Shown here one piece after another: positions 25,737 to 34,887 of a DNA stretch of 64,000 bases (its first letter is position 1; the number at the start of each line of letters is the position of its first letter). Below the pieces are notes generated by a model that did not search any database, had not been told where the DNA came from, and saw only the letters and a list, made by a program, of their open reading frames with translations. Origin of the DNA: JBBRQP01 sp038226175. Lineage in GTDB: Bacteria; Cyanobacteriota; Cyanobacteriia; Gloeobacterales; Anthocerotibacteraceae. The position numbers were made by a program, and so were the translations under genes. The stretch spans positions 8,549 through 72,548 of the forward strand of contig JBBRQP010000002.1 of the NCBI GenBank assembly GCA_038226175.1, written 5' to 3'.

Positions 25737-26962
25737 CGCACCACGACGATTTCTCGAGAGGGAATAATGTAGAGGCGTTGCTTGCCAGCGCCCGCTGCCA
25801 TCGCTAAATCAGTGCAGTCACTTTCATGAATCATGACTTTACTGGTTCGGCGACGCAGCCAATTACTAACACTTTCTAAGCCTTCGAGTCCTGCCGCATC
25901 GGTCGGTTGATTAAGCCAAAATCCCAGTCCATAGGCCGGATTGACCGTGCTACCCATAAAACACTCAGCCAAGGTCGCTGCATTAATGACCCGCTCGCCT
26001 TGCCATAGACCCCCTGCTCGTAGCAATTCACCAAACTTTGCCCATTCGCGGGCGGTCATACTCGCCCCTGCGGGCAAGAGCGGGTTATCGGCTTGATCAC
26101 GTCGCCAGTCAAAAACTTCAAGACCAATCGGACGAAAGATCCGCCGTTGCAGATAATCCAGGGGGTCTTCGCGCCGCCAAGCCCGTTTACGCCGCAAAAT
26201 TTCCCCAAATGCGCATAGATGACTAGGCCCATAACGAAAGACTGTGCCTGGTGCTTGTTCTGCTTCCACATTCAAAATGTACTGATACTTATTGACGACC
26301 CCGATGCCATCTAGTTCTTGATCCGCCGGATTGAGACCAGAGGTGAAATTTAATAAGTGCCGGATCGTGATCTGTGACTTCCAAGGGTCTTTATCCCATT
26401 CATGCAGGGTTTCACAGGCCAATTCATCTAGCTGCAAAAAACCATCATCCACAGCTGCTGCTGCGGCCGCTCCCCAAAAACTCTTGGTCGCACTAGCTAG
26501 TACGCAGGCCATCTGTGCCGTATGGTCATGGTCGTATTGTTCAAATACTAAGTTGCCTCCCTGAATGATCAGCACGGCAAACCCCCCGTGAAAGGCTGAA
26601 TAGGTCGCAGCTTCTTCATAAAACTGCTGCTCACGGGCACTGAGGCCCGCAGTAGGCCAGAGCCAACCCCCACCTTCTTCAGCATCAGCATCGGTATCCT
26701 GTAAGGCAATCTGAAGGCGCATCTGTTCGCGTTGGGTCGGCGTGAGCAAGGCTTCTACATCTAGGCGTAGTTTTTGGCGCAGATTAGTATCATTACGACT
26801 ACCAGGAATTTTAACTTGACGGATTAATTCTTGAACCTGTTCACGTTGCTCAATGGTCAGATCGAGACCACGTAGTGCCCGTAGTAGACCACCACTGACA
26901 CGTCCCCCAATTTTGGGTAAACTCGGTTCTTGCGGTGTGCTGAGATTAATTTCCGGTAACAA
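25673..26962 (-). CDS. Serine hydrolase (beta-lactamase/class C fold) with N-terminal LTxxQ segment
   Basis: 429 residues. The C-terminal three quarters is a penicillin-binding/class C hydrolase: SATK gives Ser157 and Lys160, YGPS gives Tyr244, and GAGKQRLYII is the KTG-like strand. The first 90 residues are helical, with LTIEQ (35-39) and LTPTQ (73-77), like the paired LTxxQ motifs of Spy/CpxP chaperones. There is no signal peptide, odd for both parts. The only start I can support is TTG at 26962, because a stop lies just upstream. Likely an esterase/peptidase of unknown substrate. Confidence 0.8.
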   Translation of the reverse strand: MLPEINLSTPQEPSLPKIGGRVSGGLLRALRGLDLTIEQREQVQELIRQVKIPGSRNDTNLRQKLRLDVEALLTPTQREQMRLQIALQDTDADAEEGGGWLWPTAGLSAREQQFYEEAATYSAFHGGFAVLIIQGGNLVFEQYDHDHTAQMACVLASATKSFWGAAAAAAVDDGFLQLDELACETLHEWDKDPWKSQITIRHLLNFTSGLNPADQELDGIGVVNKYQYILNVEAEQAPGTVFRYGPSHLCAFGEILRRKRAWRREDPLDYLQRRIFRPIGLEVFDWRRDQADNPLLPAGASMTAREWAKFGELLRAGGLWQGERVINAATLAECFMGSTVNPAYGLGFWLNQPTDAAGLEGLESVSNWLRRRTSKVMIHESDCTDLAMAAGAGKQRLYIIPSREIVVVRQGDKGGKFRDEEFLTLLLGE

Positions 26963-27177
26963 GGGCGATTCTCACAGGAGGAATTGCAGTTAGGATACCA
27001 AGAGCATAGATTTTTTTCAGCAAAACTTGAGACTTTTGACTAAATTAGATCATATTTTTGTTGGTGGTTTTGATGCATAGCTTGGGTTGAGCAGTGTGCT
27101 TCTAACGTAACATACCCCTATTTCTTACTGAGGAGGGAAGCTATTCGATACAATAAGCAACAGTGAGAGTTAACCCG

Positions 27178-28086
27178 ATGTTTGTCAGTGTTGTCATCCC
27201 TACCTATAACCGCTTGGCGATTTTGACTAAGGCTCTAGATGCCTTAGAAAATCAGCTATCGCACACAGAGTACGAAATCGTAATTGTGGATGATGGTTCA
27301 ACTGACGAGACCGTACCGTTTTTGCAACAAAACGCCCAGCGGTTTCCCCATGTCCGCCTACTTGAGCAAAACCACAAAGGCCCTGCTGCCGCGCGCAATC
27401 TAGGTGTATGTGAAGCCATCGGCGATACGATTATTTTTATCGACTCCGATCTGGTGGTCACCCCCCAATTTTTGTCCGTTCATGTCAATACCCTAGAACA
27501 GGCTAAGGACGACAAAATATTTACGTATGGTCGGGTCGTCAATACGGCAAATTTTGAACATCCCACCCGTGAACCTTACAAAATCACTGATTTCTCAGCG
27601 GCCTATTTTGCGACAGGTAATGTGGCAATAGCCCGTAAGTGGTTACTCGAAGCCGGTCTATTTGACGAAGGTTTTTCTCTATATGGCTGGGAAGACTTGG
27701 AGCTTGGCGTGCGGCTCAAAAAATTAGGTCTCCAGCTGATCAAATGTCCTGAAGCTGTGGGCTACCATTGGCACCCGCCCTTTAGCTTGAGTCAACTACC
27801 CCGTTTGATTCAAGTCGAGTATGAGCGCGGTAAGATGGGCGTTTTATTTTATAAAAAGCACCCAACCTGGCAGGTGCAAATGATGATTCAGATGACGCCT
27901 TTACATTGGCTACTGTGGGGACTACTTTCCTTGGGCGGACGGCTCAATGAGAAAACCTTGTCGCCTGTGTTACAATTTTTAATCGAGAACGGCAAATCCC
28001 AACTAGCCTTAGAAATTGCGAGAATCTTTTTGAATTGGTACAACGTCCAAGGTGTGTATACGGCCTTTCGTGAGAGTGAGTCATGA
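27178..28086 (+). CDS. Glycosyltransferase family 2
   Basis: A GT-A transferase with VSVVIPTYNRL at the start, VDDGSTDE, the metal-binding DSD in IFIDSDLVV, and a conserved GWEDLELGVRLKKLG acceptor segment. No convincing membrane domain; a C-terminal hydrophobic patch (HWLLWGLLSLGG) may bind the membrane. A GTG at 27163 is an alternative start five codons upstream. The TGA overlaps the next ATG by four bases, so it is coupled to the secreted TPR gene. Acceptor unknown; position before an LptC-like gene hints at surface glycan assembly. Confidence 0.88.
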   Translation: MFVSVVIPTYNRLAILTKALDALENQLSHTEYEIVIVDDGSTDETVPFLQQNAQRFPHVRLLEQNHKGPAAARNLGVCEAIGDTIIFIDSDLVVTPQFLSVHVNTLEQAKDDKIFTYGRVVNTANFEHPTREPYKITDFSAAYFATGNVAIARKWLLEAGLFDEGFSLYGWEDLELGVRLKKLGLQLIKCPEAVGYHWHPPFSLSQLPRLIQVEYERGKMGVLFYKKHPTWQVQMMIQMTPLHWLLWGLLSLGGRLNEKTLSPVLQFLIENGKSQLALEIARIFLNWYNVQGVYTAFRESES

Positions 28087-29006
28087 AGCATAGTTTACTG
28101 GGGTTAAGTTTGATCACAGCCTTGCATATGGCAGTTGGCGCTCAGACCACTGCCGCTCCGGCGAGCGACTGCACGGCACGGCAAGCCGCGCTCTGTTCTA
28201 AGACTGAAGTGCCTGCTACACCTAATAACGACGCAAATGACGGTCCGACCTATAGTATTGGCCTTCGAGAAGACCGCCCGCAGTTTTTACCAGATTCGGC
28301 TAAGCTCGTCACCCCAAAAAATATTCAAAAATTAGAAGCGCAAGCCAAAGCTAATCCCAAAAATGTAGACCTAAAATTTGACCTGCTGATGGCCTATTCC
28401 AAAACTTCTATGCTCGATAAAGCTTGGCCTGTCGCGCTACAAATCGATAAATTAAATCCTGACTACACGCTCCAAGTCCTCAAAGAAACCGAAGCGCAAA
28501 TCAAAAAAGACCCCAAAAATCAAGATGCACGCTATCGTGCCGCCATGGCGGCTTTTGCCCGGAGTTGGCAAATCAAAGAGCTAGCCCGCGATAAATATAT
28601 GGAACCGCTCAAACGTGGTGAATCTATCCCTGATACGTGGTGGGAAGACTTCAAGGAGTACATCAAAACGGGAGACCCCGACAAAGCCAAAAGCCTCAAT
28701 CGTCCTGACGTAGTTGCCATGCTTGATCAGGTGCGAGCCCAGCGTTCTAGTGCCGAAACTCAGTTGCAAGCGGTACTCAAGCAAGATACTAAGCAGACCT
28801 GGGCCAAAAATTACTTGGCTTTTCTCAACTACGACCGAGGCGATCTCAAACAAGCTGAAGCGCTGATTCGTGAATCGATTGCCTCTGACCCCGAAAATCC
28901 CCTGAGCCACTTTGCCTTAGGTCAGCTTTATTTGCGCCAAGGCCAGCTTAAGGATGCCGTCGCGCAGATGAAAGTCGCATTCCAATTACGTGCTCAGGGT
29001 AAATAA
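28083..29006 (+). CDS. Secreted tetratricopeptide-repeat protein
   Basis: 307 residues. A Sec signal peptide (MKHSLLGLSLITALHMAVGA, cleavage near 20-25) precedes a linker and TPR-like helical pairs (NVDLKFDLLMAYSKTSM; NPLSHFALGQLYLRQGQ). It starts within the stop of the glycosyltransferase (ATGA) and ends seven bases before the LptC-like start, so the three form one operon. Probably a periplasmic scaffold; partner unknown. Confidence 0.83.
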   Translation: MKHSLLGLSLITALHMAVGAQTTAAPASDCTARQAALCSKTEVPATPNNDANDGPTYSIGLREDRPQFLPDSAKLVTPKNIQKLEAQAKANPKNVDLKFDLLMAYSKTSMLDKAWPVALQIDKLNPDYTLQVLKETEAQIKKDPKNQDARYRAAMAAFARSWQIKELARDKYMEPLKRGESIPDTWWEDFKEYIKTGDPDKAKSLNRPDVVAMLDQVRAQRSSAETQLQAVLKQDTKQTWAKNYLAFLNYDRGDLKQAEALIRESIASDPENPLSHFALGQLYLRQGQLKDAVAQMKVAFQLRAQGK

Positions 29007-29013
29007 GGTATCC

Positions 29014-29940
29014 ATGCGTTGTCTGCCCGGTCTATCTTGGTCTGCATTCTTGCTGCTTACATTAACCGGATGTGGTAGCCGCTCTGATACCCAAGCGAAT
29101 CAAGAGACAGCCTCCGCCGCGATTCGCCCAAATCTGAGTTTTGATAATATTATTCTCACCGAGTCAGATCAACAGGGTCAAGGCCAACTCTGGGAACTTA
29201 AAGCCAAAAAGGCTACCTATTCTCGTGATGGTAAATTAGCCGTGATCACGGGAGTAGAAGGTGTTTTCTTTGAGAAAGGTCAAAAAAGTCTCTTCGTACA
29301 AGCAAAGACCGGCGAAATTCAGACTGAGAAGCGGATTTTGAGTCTAAGTGGCGACGTTCGCGCCCACTCAACTACCCATAGACTGGCCTTCACCGCACGT
29401 CAATTACGCTGGTTACCGGATCAAAATCGCATAGAAGCACACGATGACCTCTCAGTTTGGGACCCCACCCAAAAAATTCGGGTGACCGGTCAACGTATGG
29501 ATGGCGATCTCGCAGCAAATTTACTGACGATCACAGGTAATGTTCGCGCAGTTGCCCAGACCCAAAAAGTTATCATCCAATCCACCAAAGCCGCATGGTA
29601 CGTCCAAAAAAGTAATCTTATTGCCGAGCAAGCGACTGCTTTTGGTGCGCAGGGACAATTAAGCTCACCTACAATCAATTGGGATATCCAAAACCGCCTG
29701 CTGAGCACCAATCAAGGCTTAGTCTATCAACGTAATCAGCCGAGTACCCGCCTCACAGCCCATGAAGGCTCCTGGGATCAAAAAAATAATTGGCTTACTG
29801 CCCAAGGCGATGTCAATTATTATCAAGGAACCATGCGGGTACAAGGTGATCAAGCCAAGACGAATCTAGCGGGCTATGTACGCTTTAGTGGCAAAACCAT
29901 AACCAATTTAGAAGCCGCTAGTATCGCCGGGTTAAAATAA
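29014..29940 (+). CDS. lptC: LptC-like LPS-export lipoprotein
   Basis: 308 residues. The frame opens at 28990, but the ATG at 29014 gives a clean lipoprotein signal with lipobox LTGC (Cys20). The body is a string of beta-strands like LptC/LptA OstA domains: SFDNIILTESDQQGQGQLWE, then repeats of the type LSLSGDVRAHS and LTITGNVRAVAQ. It would carry lipopolysaccharide across the periplasm. It is longer than E. coli LptC (about 190), as is usual for the cyanobacterial form, which includes LptA-like repeats. Confidence 0.85.
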   Translation: MRCLPGLSWSAFLLLTLTGCGSRSDTQANQETASAAIRPNLSFDNIILTESDQQGQGQLWELKAKKATYSRDGKLAVITGVEGVFFEKGQKSLFVQAKTGEIQTEKRILSLSGDVRAHSTTHRLAFTARQLRWLPDQNRIEAHDDLSVWDPTQKIRVTGQRMDGDLAANLLTITGNVRAVAQTQKVIIQSTKAAWYVQKSNLIAEQATAFGAQGQLSSPTINWDIQNRLLSTNQGLVYQRNQPSTRLTAHEGSWDQKNNWLTAQGDVNYYQGTMRVQGDQAKTNLAGYVRFSGKTITNLEAASIAGLK

Positions 29941-30055
29941 TTTTCCACAATCAGAAATGGTACTAAGTAATTATGCTTATCTTCCAAAAATCCTGAAAGG
30001 CTTTCCTAGTAAGAATTCTTCTAATTGAGCCACGCAAATTAAAGATTTGCCCTCT

Positions 30056-30073
30056 TGATCCCGCAGGGGATCA
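30056..30073. other. Stem-loop upstream of the DUF4912 gene
   Basis: TGATCCC (30056-30062) and GGGATCA (30067-30073) pair perfectly around a four-base loop. No T-tract follows, so it is not a terminator. It lies 45 bases before the GTG start and could affect leader RNA stability or act as a protein site. Confidence 0.35.
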
Positions 30074-30118
30074 GCGCTATGGTTGTGAGCAAATCCTCTA
30101 AAAACAAAAGGAGGTCTC

Positions 30119-31381
30119 GTGGTTGAAGATAATCAGCTAGAAGACTTAACGTTACGTCAATTGCGGTTGGTAGCTCAGCGCTATCAGGTTGCGCGTTACA
30201 GTCGCATGACCAAACAAGAGCTTTTGGAAAATATTTTGTTAGCCCAGACTAAAGAGAGCCGTACGCGCACCCTGGGAGCCAAAGAAGAGGTTGAAAAAGC
30301 CAAATACCAAAGCGGAGGGACTACGTTCATGGAGTTATCAGACCTGGATGTTGAGTTAGGCGATTTACCAGCTGGATATGGAGAGAGTCGTATCGTATTA
30401 CTACCGCGTGACCCGCAATGGGCCTATGCCTACTGGGATGTTCCCCTCGAACACAAACAAACCTTGCGCGCGCAGGGTGGGCAGCAGCTTTTATTACGGC
30501 TTTACGATGTCACGGATGTATTTTTTGATGGATTTAATGCCCATACGCTCATTGAATATCCCTGTGATGAATTAGCCCGAGAATGGTATATTCCAATTCC
30601 AGTGAGTGACCGTCATTTTATACTCGATATTGGTTACAAAGCCAGTAATGGAGCGTGGCTAGTTTTAGCCCGTTCTGCTTCTGTACATGTTCCACCGATG
30701 TATCCCTCAAACTGGGTAGATGACTATTTCATCTCAATTCCTTCAGACCTTAGTCTAGAGAATAAGGATTTTGCTCCTTACACGCCCCCTGCACCCTCGC
30801 CGGGAGCTGTGGGTATCTATGCCCAAGCGACTACTAATGGCACCAATCATGGCTTGACCCAGCCTGCACCAGCACCGCCCGTCTTGACCCATGATGCTGT
30901 TTATCGTTATGTAGCCCAAATCAATGTTCCTGCGGGTTCTGCGCCAGAAGTAGGTTTGCAAGGTCTCTACTCAGAATCAGGCATCGGCGGATCTGGGGTA
31001 GGATTTATGACCCAAGCCCAACAACTCCCCCTACCAGCACTTTCTTTGTTTAGCGGTTTATTCTCAGCTGAATATCATTCCGCCCAATACGCACCGAGTA
31101 GCCGTGAACGCGGGTTTTGGTTGGTAGCTGATGCGGAGTTGATCATCTATGGGGCAACCGAGCCTGATGCCACGGTCACGATGGGTGACCAGACAATTCG
31201 ACTCAACCCCGATGGTACCTTCCGCTTCCATTACCAGTTCCCTGATGGTTTGCGCGAAGTGCCGATTATGGCTGTAGCCGTAGATGGTGAACAAACCCGG
31301 GCGGTGACTTTACGCTTTATGCGTCAAACTCCTGTGCGTCATACCAATACCAAGGCTGAACTGGTCTTAGCAGAATACTAG
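30119..31381 (+). CDS. DUF4912 protein with N-terminal Rho-N/SAP-like motif
   Basis: 420 residues from GTG, set by a strong AGGAGGT just upstream. Residues about 6-42 (LEDLTLRQLRLVAQRYQV... MTKQELLENI) are a Rho-N/SAP-like helix-extended-loop-helix that often binds nucleic acid. Residues about 75-205 are the DUF4912 beta domain (RDPQWAYAYWDVP). The middle is proline/alanine-rich, and the last 100 residues hold a beta domain (YGATEPDATVTMGDQTIRL). DUF4912 has no established function. A strong terminator follows. Confidence 0.85.
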   Translation: MVEDNQLEDLTLRQLRLVAQRYQVARYSRMTKQELLENILLAQTKESRTRTLGAKEEVEKAKYQSGGTTFMELSDLDVELGDLPAGYGESRIVLLPRDPQWAYAYWDVPLEHKQTLRAQGGQQLLLRLYDVTDVFFDGFNAHTLIEYPCDELAREWYIPIPVSDRHFILDIGYKASNGAWLVLARSASVHVPPMYPSNWVDDYFISIPSDLSLENKDFAPYTPPAPSPGAVGIYAQATTNGTNHGLTQPAPAPPVLTHDAVYRYVAQINVPAGSAPEVGLQGLYSESGIGGSGVGFMTQAQQLPLPALSLFSGLFSAEYHSAQYAPSSRERGFWLVADAELIIYGATEPDATVTMGDQTIRLNPDGTFRFHYQFPDGLREVPIMAVAVDGEQTRAVTLRFMRQTPVRHTNTKAELVLAEY

Positions 31382-31404
31382 CGTTACCTTAACCTGGACA
31401 GACG

Positions 31405-31427
31405 GGGGCTGACAGCCCCTTTTTTTT
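31405..31427 (+). terminator. Rho-independent terminator
   Basis: Stem GGGGCT (31405-31410) and AGCCCC (31414-31419) with a GAC loop, followed by eight T (31420-31427). It lies 24 bp after the DUF4912 stop and ends that transcript. Confidence 0.9.
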
Positions 31428-31470
31428 GGGTCTATGGTTGATATACACCTGCCATAGTACAATAAACGCC

Positions 31471-32313
31471 ATGACCCAAGACCCTAGTACTTTTTGGTCT
31501 GAGCTATTAGCTTTCGCGCAGGCGACCACGCACGCAGTGGGTCATCAACTCTTGCAAGACAGCCAAACCCAGATTGCTGCGGATCAAAAAGAGGATGGCA
31601 GTCTTGTCACCAACTCTGATCGTTGGGCCGATGCTTATATCCGCGCTGCGATTGCTACCACATTTCCGACCCATGGCGTCTTAACCGAAGAGGATAGCCA
31701 TATATTTCCGGGAACTGAGTGGTGTTGGGTGGTTGACCCGCTAGATGGCACCTCAAATTTTGCACGGGGAATTCCCCTTTGGGGGATTTCACTGGCGCTA
31801 CTTTATCGAGGCTATCCAATTTTTGGTTATGTAGCCATGCCCACCCTCGGACATGATTTTTATGCTTTTACGTCAGAGACGCAGCGTTTACCGTCTGCAT
31901 GGAGCCAGGTTCCCCAAGGCGCTTTTCGCAATAATCAAGCGCTTCATCCTTCCCTAGCAATGCCGTCTGCCACGCAATTATTTAGTGTTTGCTCGCGCAG
32001 TCTCAAGGCGATCAAACGCCCCTTCCCAGCTAAGCTACGGATGATGGGCGTTGCTTCCTATAATTTGTTGAGTGTTGCGACAGGCAGCTTGCTGGGCGCA
32101 GTCGAAGCGACTCCCAAAGTCTGGGATATTGCTGCTGTTTGGGTGATTGTAATTGCAGCCAAAGGGGTATGGGTAAGCCTGCAAACTGACCCAATTTTTC
32201 CTTTGCGTTCTGGCGTAGATTATGGTGATGTGGCCTATCCGACCTTGGCGGTTGCTCACGCACCCTTAGTCGCAATTTTTCAGCCATTGATCGAACTGCC
32301 AGCCCTAAACTAA
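31471..32313 (+). CDS. Inositol monophosphatase family phosphatase
   Basis: 280 residues. Metal-binding motifs of the Li+-sensitive phosphatase family are in place: EED in GVLTEEDSH, DPLDGTSNFARG, and the C-terminal WDIAA. The frame runs from 31426, where it overlaps the terminator, but the ATG at 31471 is the natural start. Candidates include inositol-1-phosphatase, histidinol phosphatase (HisN) and PAP phosphatase (CysQ); motifs alone do not separate them. No neighbours of the histidine or sulfur pathways. Confidence 0.9.
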   Translation: MTQDPSTFWSELLAFAQATTHAVGHQLLQDSQTQIAADQKEDGSLVTNSDRWADAYIRAAIATTFPTHGVLTEEDSHIFPGTEWCWVVDPLDGTSNFARGIPLWGISLALLYRGYPIFGYVAMPTLGHDFYAFTSETQRLPSAWSQVPQGAFRNNQALHPSLAMPSATQLFSVCSRSLKAIKRPFPAKLRMMGVASYNLLSVATGSLLGAVEATPKVWDIAAVWVIVIAAKGVWVSLQTDPIFPLRSGVDYGDVAYPTLAVAHAPLVAIFQPLIELPALN

Positions 32314-32349
32314 GTATCAGGTTGGCTATTATTAACGCTTTTTGGGGTA

Positions 32350-32373
32350 CTCCCTTTACAATATGAAAGGGAG
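32350..32373. other. Stem-loop before the polyprenyl synthase gene
   Basis: CTCCCTTT (32350-32357) and AAAGGGAG (32366-32373) are exact reverse complements with an eight-base loop. No T-run follows on either side. It lies between the phosphatase stop and the synthase start and could be a weak terminator, a processing site or an operator. Confidence 0.4.
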
Positions 32374-32415
32374 CTTAATCTTCCTTAACCTTGACCTTGG
32401 CTGGGGCGTACTTCA

Positions 32416-33387
32416 ATGGTGGCGAGTAGTAGCTACTTTACCTTGGTGGAAACTGACCTAGAGCAGTTATCAAATAATTTAGTGGCCTTAGTGGGAGCAC
32501 GTCATCCAGTTTTGGCCAAAGCAGCAGAATATTTATTTAAGGCAGGGGGTAAACGTCTGCGCCCAGCTCTGGTGATCTTGGCGGCTCGGGCGACTGCTGC
32601 TCATGGCGAACCCAGCTCACGCCACCGTAGACTAGCAGAAATTACCGAGATGATTCATACGGCTTCACTCGTCCATGATGATGTGATTGATCAAGCGGCA
32701 TTGCGGCGTAATTTACCGACAGTTAATGCTTTATTTGGAGATAAAGTAGCTGTTTTGGCAGGGGATTTCCTATTTGCAAAATCTTCACTTTATCTAGCTG
32801 GGCTTGATAATTTAGAGGTAGTTAAGTTGCTTTCAACTGTGATTGATCACTTTGCTGAGGGTGAAATCCGGCAGATGCAGCAATCTTTTGACGTGCAGCT
32901 AACCTTTGAGGCTTATTTAGAAAAAAGTTTTTATAAAACAGCGTCGCTGATGGCAGGTAGTTGTCGGGCAGCGGGAGTTTTGAGTGGTGCACCCGAAGTC
33001 ATGAGTGAAGGACTCTACCAGTACGGACGCTATCTAGGGACGGCCTTCCAAATTGTCGATGACCTGCTAGATTTCACGGCAGCAGAGCAGGTTTTGGGCA
33101 AACCCGTAGCCTCCGACCTGTTGAGTGGTCATCTTACCGCCCCGGCTCTTTTTGCCCTTCAAACTGAGCCTCAATTGGCACCGCTCATTGAACAAAAATT
33201 TATGCAAGTGGGAAGTTTTGAGCAAGCATTGGCAATTATTCATCGCACTTCAGCCCTGAGTCAGACGCGTGCTCTCGCTCAAACCTATGCCGAGAAAGCC
33301 CGTCAAGCCTTAGATGTCTTGCCCCCTAGCCATGCCCGTCAAGCTCTCGCTGACCTCACAGATTACGCCTTAGAACGCATATATTAG
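32416..33387 (+). CDS. sds: Solanesyl-type trans-polyprenyl diphosphate synthase
   Basis: Makes the long prenyl tail of plastoquinone (C45 in cyanobacteria). 323 residues. KAGGKRLRPALV binds the allylic/IPP substrate. The first Asp-rich motif is HDDVID (with ASLVHDDV) and the second QIVDDLLDF. Small residues before the first motif fit a long-chain product. Residue-level chain length is inferred, not shown. Eleven bases separate it from the next TPR gene. Confidence 0.9.
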   Translation: MVASSSYFTLVETDLEQLSNNLVALVGARHPVLAKAAEYLFKAGGKRLRPALVILAARATAAHGEPSSRHRRLAEITEMIHTASLVHDDVIDQAALRRNLPTVNALFGDKVAVLAGDFLFAKSSLYLAGLDNLEVVKLLSTVIDHFAEGEIRQMQQSFDVQLTFEAYLEKSFYKTASLMAGSCRAAGVLSGAPEVMSEGLYQYGRYLGTAFQIVDDLLDFTAAEQVLGKPVASDLLSGHLTAPALFALQTEPQLAPLIEQKFMQVGSFEQALAIIHRTSALSQTRALAQTYAEKARQALDVLPPSHARQALADLTDYALERIY

Positions 33388-33398
33388 CTCAATTAGCG

Positions 33399-34238
33399 AT
33401 GATGCCAAAATATGTACTTAGTCTGAGTTTGTTGGGTAGTTGCTTGGGAATAATCCTTCTTTTGCAATGGCCACGGTCTGATTTAGCCCAGCGCAATAAC
33501 CAAATTTTGACAGCTGTGCCCTATTTACCCAAACCAGAAGTGGTCGAAAATTTTAGTTTCGGCTTTCGTTCCGTGTTAGCAGATTATTACTGGCTAGAGT
33601 TTTTACAATATTTTGGTGATACTGCAGCGCGCAAATTAACCGGCTATGGTGCCAATACAGCCTATTTGCGATTGGTGGCTACCCTTGATCCGCAATTTGT
33701 CGCAGCCTACGCAGCAGGTGGATTTGCTATTGCCGAGGCTCAACAGCAGCCGGAACGAGCCTTACACTTTATGGAGCAAGGAATCACCTTAAACAAAGCA
33801 AAACACTTGCCGATGATGTGGGAACTTTATCATCGCTATGCAGGCGTTGCCTTTTTATACAAAAAAGATTACCGGACAGCCGCGCACTACTTTGAACAAG
33901 CCATGCAGCAACCTGGCGCTCCTATTGCCCTGCAAGCCTTTGCTGCGGCTTTTTATCGGGCAAGTAATGATTGGGAAAGAGCCATTCCACTCTGGATTGA
34001 TGTATATTCCTCAGCCCCTACTTTGGATAATCGGGAACGCGCACGTACGCAGCTACGCCGCATGGGTGTCTGGCTCAACCTTTGGGGCGCACGTCCCAGT
34101 CATCTCATACCCGACACTCAGCTGCTCAGAGTGCTCAAGTTGCCTGAATGTCCTATGAGGCATTGGCAGGTAGTGCCCTTGCCAAATTTTCAGGCCACAT
34201 ATATTCCCTTAGCGCAAATCCAAGCCCGCTGTCCTTAA
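33399..34238 (+). CDS. Membrane-anchored TPR protein
   Basis: 279 residues opening with two ATGs (33399, 33402). A hydrophobic N-terminal anchor (about 5-24) precedes a periplasmic-type helical domain with TPR-like pairs (YRTAAHYFEQAMQQPGAP; NDWERAIPLWIDVYSSAP). A GFRSVLADYYWLEFLQYFGD segment near residue 50 is characteristic of a conserved cyanobacterial protein type whose function I do not know. It converges on the pilin gene with a two-base gap. Confidence 0.75.
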   Translation: MMPKYVLSLSLLGSCLGIILLLQWPRSDLAQRNNQILTAVPYLPKPEVVENFSFGFRSVLADYYWLEFLQYFGDTAARKLTGYGANTAYLRLVATLDPQFVAAYAAGGFAIAEAQQQPERALHFMEQGITLNKAKHLPMMWELYHRYAGVAFLYKKDYRTAAHYFEQAMQQPGAPIALQAFAAAFYRASNDWERAIPLWIDVYSSAPTLDNRERARTQLRRMGVWLNLWGARPSHLIPDTQLLRVLKLPECPMRHWQVVPLPNFQATYIPLAQIQARCP

Positions 34239-34240
34239 AC

Positions 34241-34768
34241 TTATTGGCTACCATCGCTATCGAGCAAGGTTTTGCTCAGATATTTCTCGGTATAGGCCGC
34301 TAGATTTTTATTTTGTCCCGTTGCGAGGCCTTCTGCGCCAGCGCCCCAATTTGGGGTGACCGTAATTCCTGGGATTGTGGCTTTGGTAGCATATTGCCAG
34401 GTCGTGTTAGCTAAATTTATGCCTAGATCCGTTGCAAATTTGCTGATCTCCGTAGAGGAGATCGACGCTAAACCTGAGGTTGTTGCATACAAAGTTTTGA
34501 GGTCAGAGCGCACGGCAACTACGGGTAACACTGAGGTATCAAGGGTGCCAATGGTGTCATAGGCCGTGTTTTCTTGGAAATAGGCTTCTTGGCCGACATT
34601 AATACCACTCAAGGCTGCTGAAGCTTCCGTAGTCCGAGCTTTTCCCGTTTGACCAATCAAATTAGGCAGGGCAACTGAGGCCAAAATGCCAATAATTACA
34701 ACGACAACAAGTAATTCAATCAGGGTAAATCCCTGGTTAGAACGGCGCTGGGGTATCAGCTGAGACAT
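34241..34768 (-). CDS. pilA: Type IV pilin, G/H family
   Basis: 175 residues. The prepilin peptidase site is textbook: QG|FTLIELLVVVVIIGILA, with cleavage after Gly13 and Glu at +5, followed by the hydrophobic assembly helix. The globular part (NVGQEAYFQENTAYDTIG) resembles cyanobacterial general-secretion/pilin G/H proteins. GAGGAA precedes the ATG. It could be a major pilin or a minor pseudopilin; standing alone, without pil assembly genes nearby, it does not decide. Confidence 0.9.
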   Translation of the reverse strand: MSQLIPQRRSNQGFTLIELLVVVVIIGILASVALPNLIGQTGKARTTEASAALSGINVGQEAYFQENTAYDTIGTLDTSVLPVVAVRSDLKTLYATTSGLASISSTEISKFATDLGINLANTTWQYATKATIPGITVTPNWGAGAEGLATGQNKNLAAYTEKYLSKTLLDSDGSQ

Positions 34769-34887
34769 GAAAATTTCCTCAATCTTGCTTTAGTGTATCT
34801 ATTTTTTAGAATGCCCTGCTATTGTAATCAGTTAACATCCCAGACAAACTTCTCCTTATTGAGCGTGTTGGCACAATTTACTTAGCT

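Noticed and set aside
30078..30125. 15-codon basic leader ORF before the DUF4912 gene
   Set aside because: It has no ribosome site and its end merely reads through the ribosome site of the real gene.
34445..34463. GATCTCC/GGAGATC inverted repeat inside the pilin gene
   Set aside because: Short and fully within coding sequence; likely chance.
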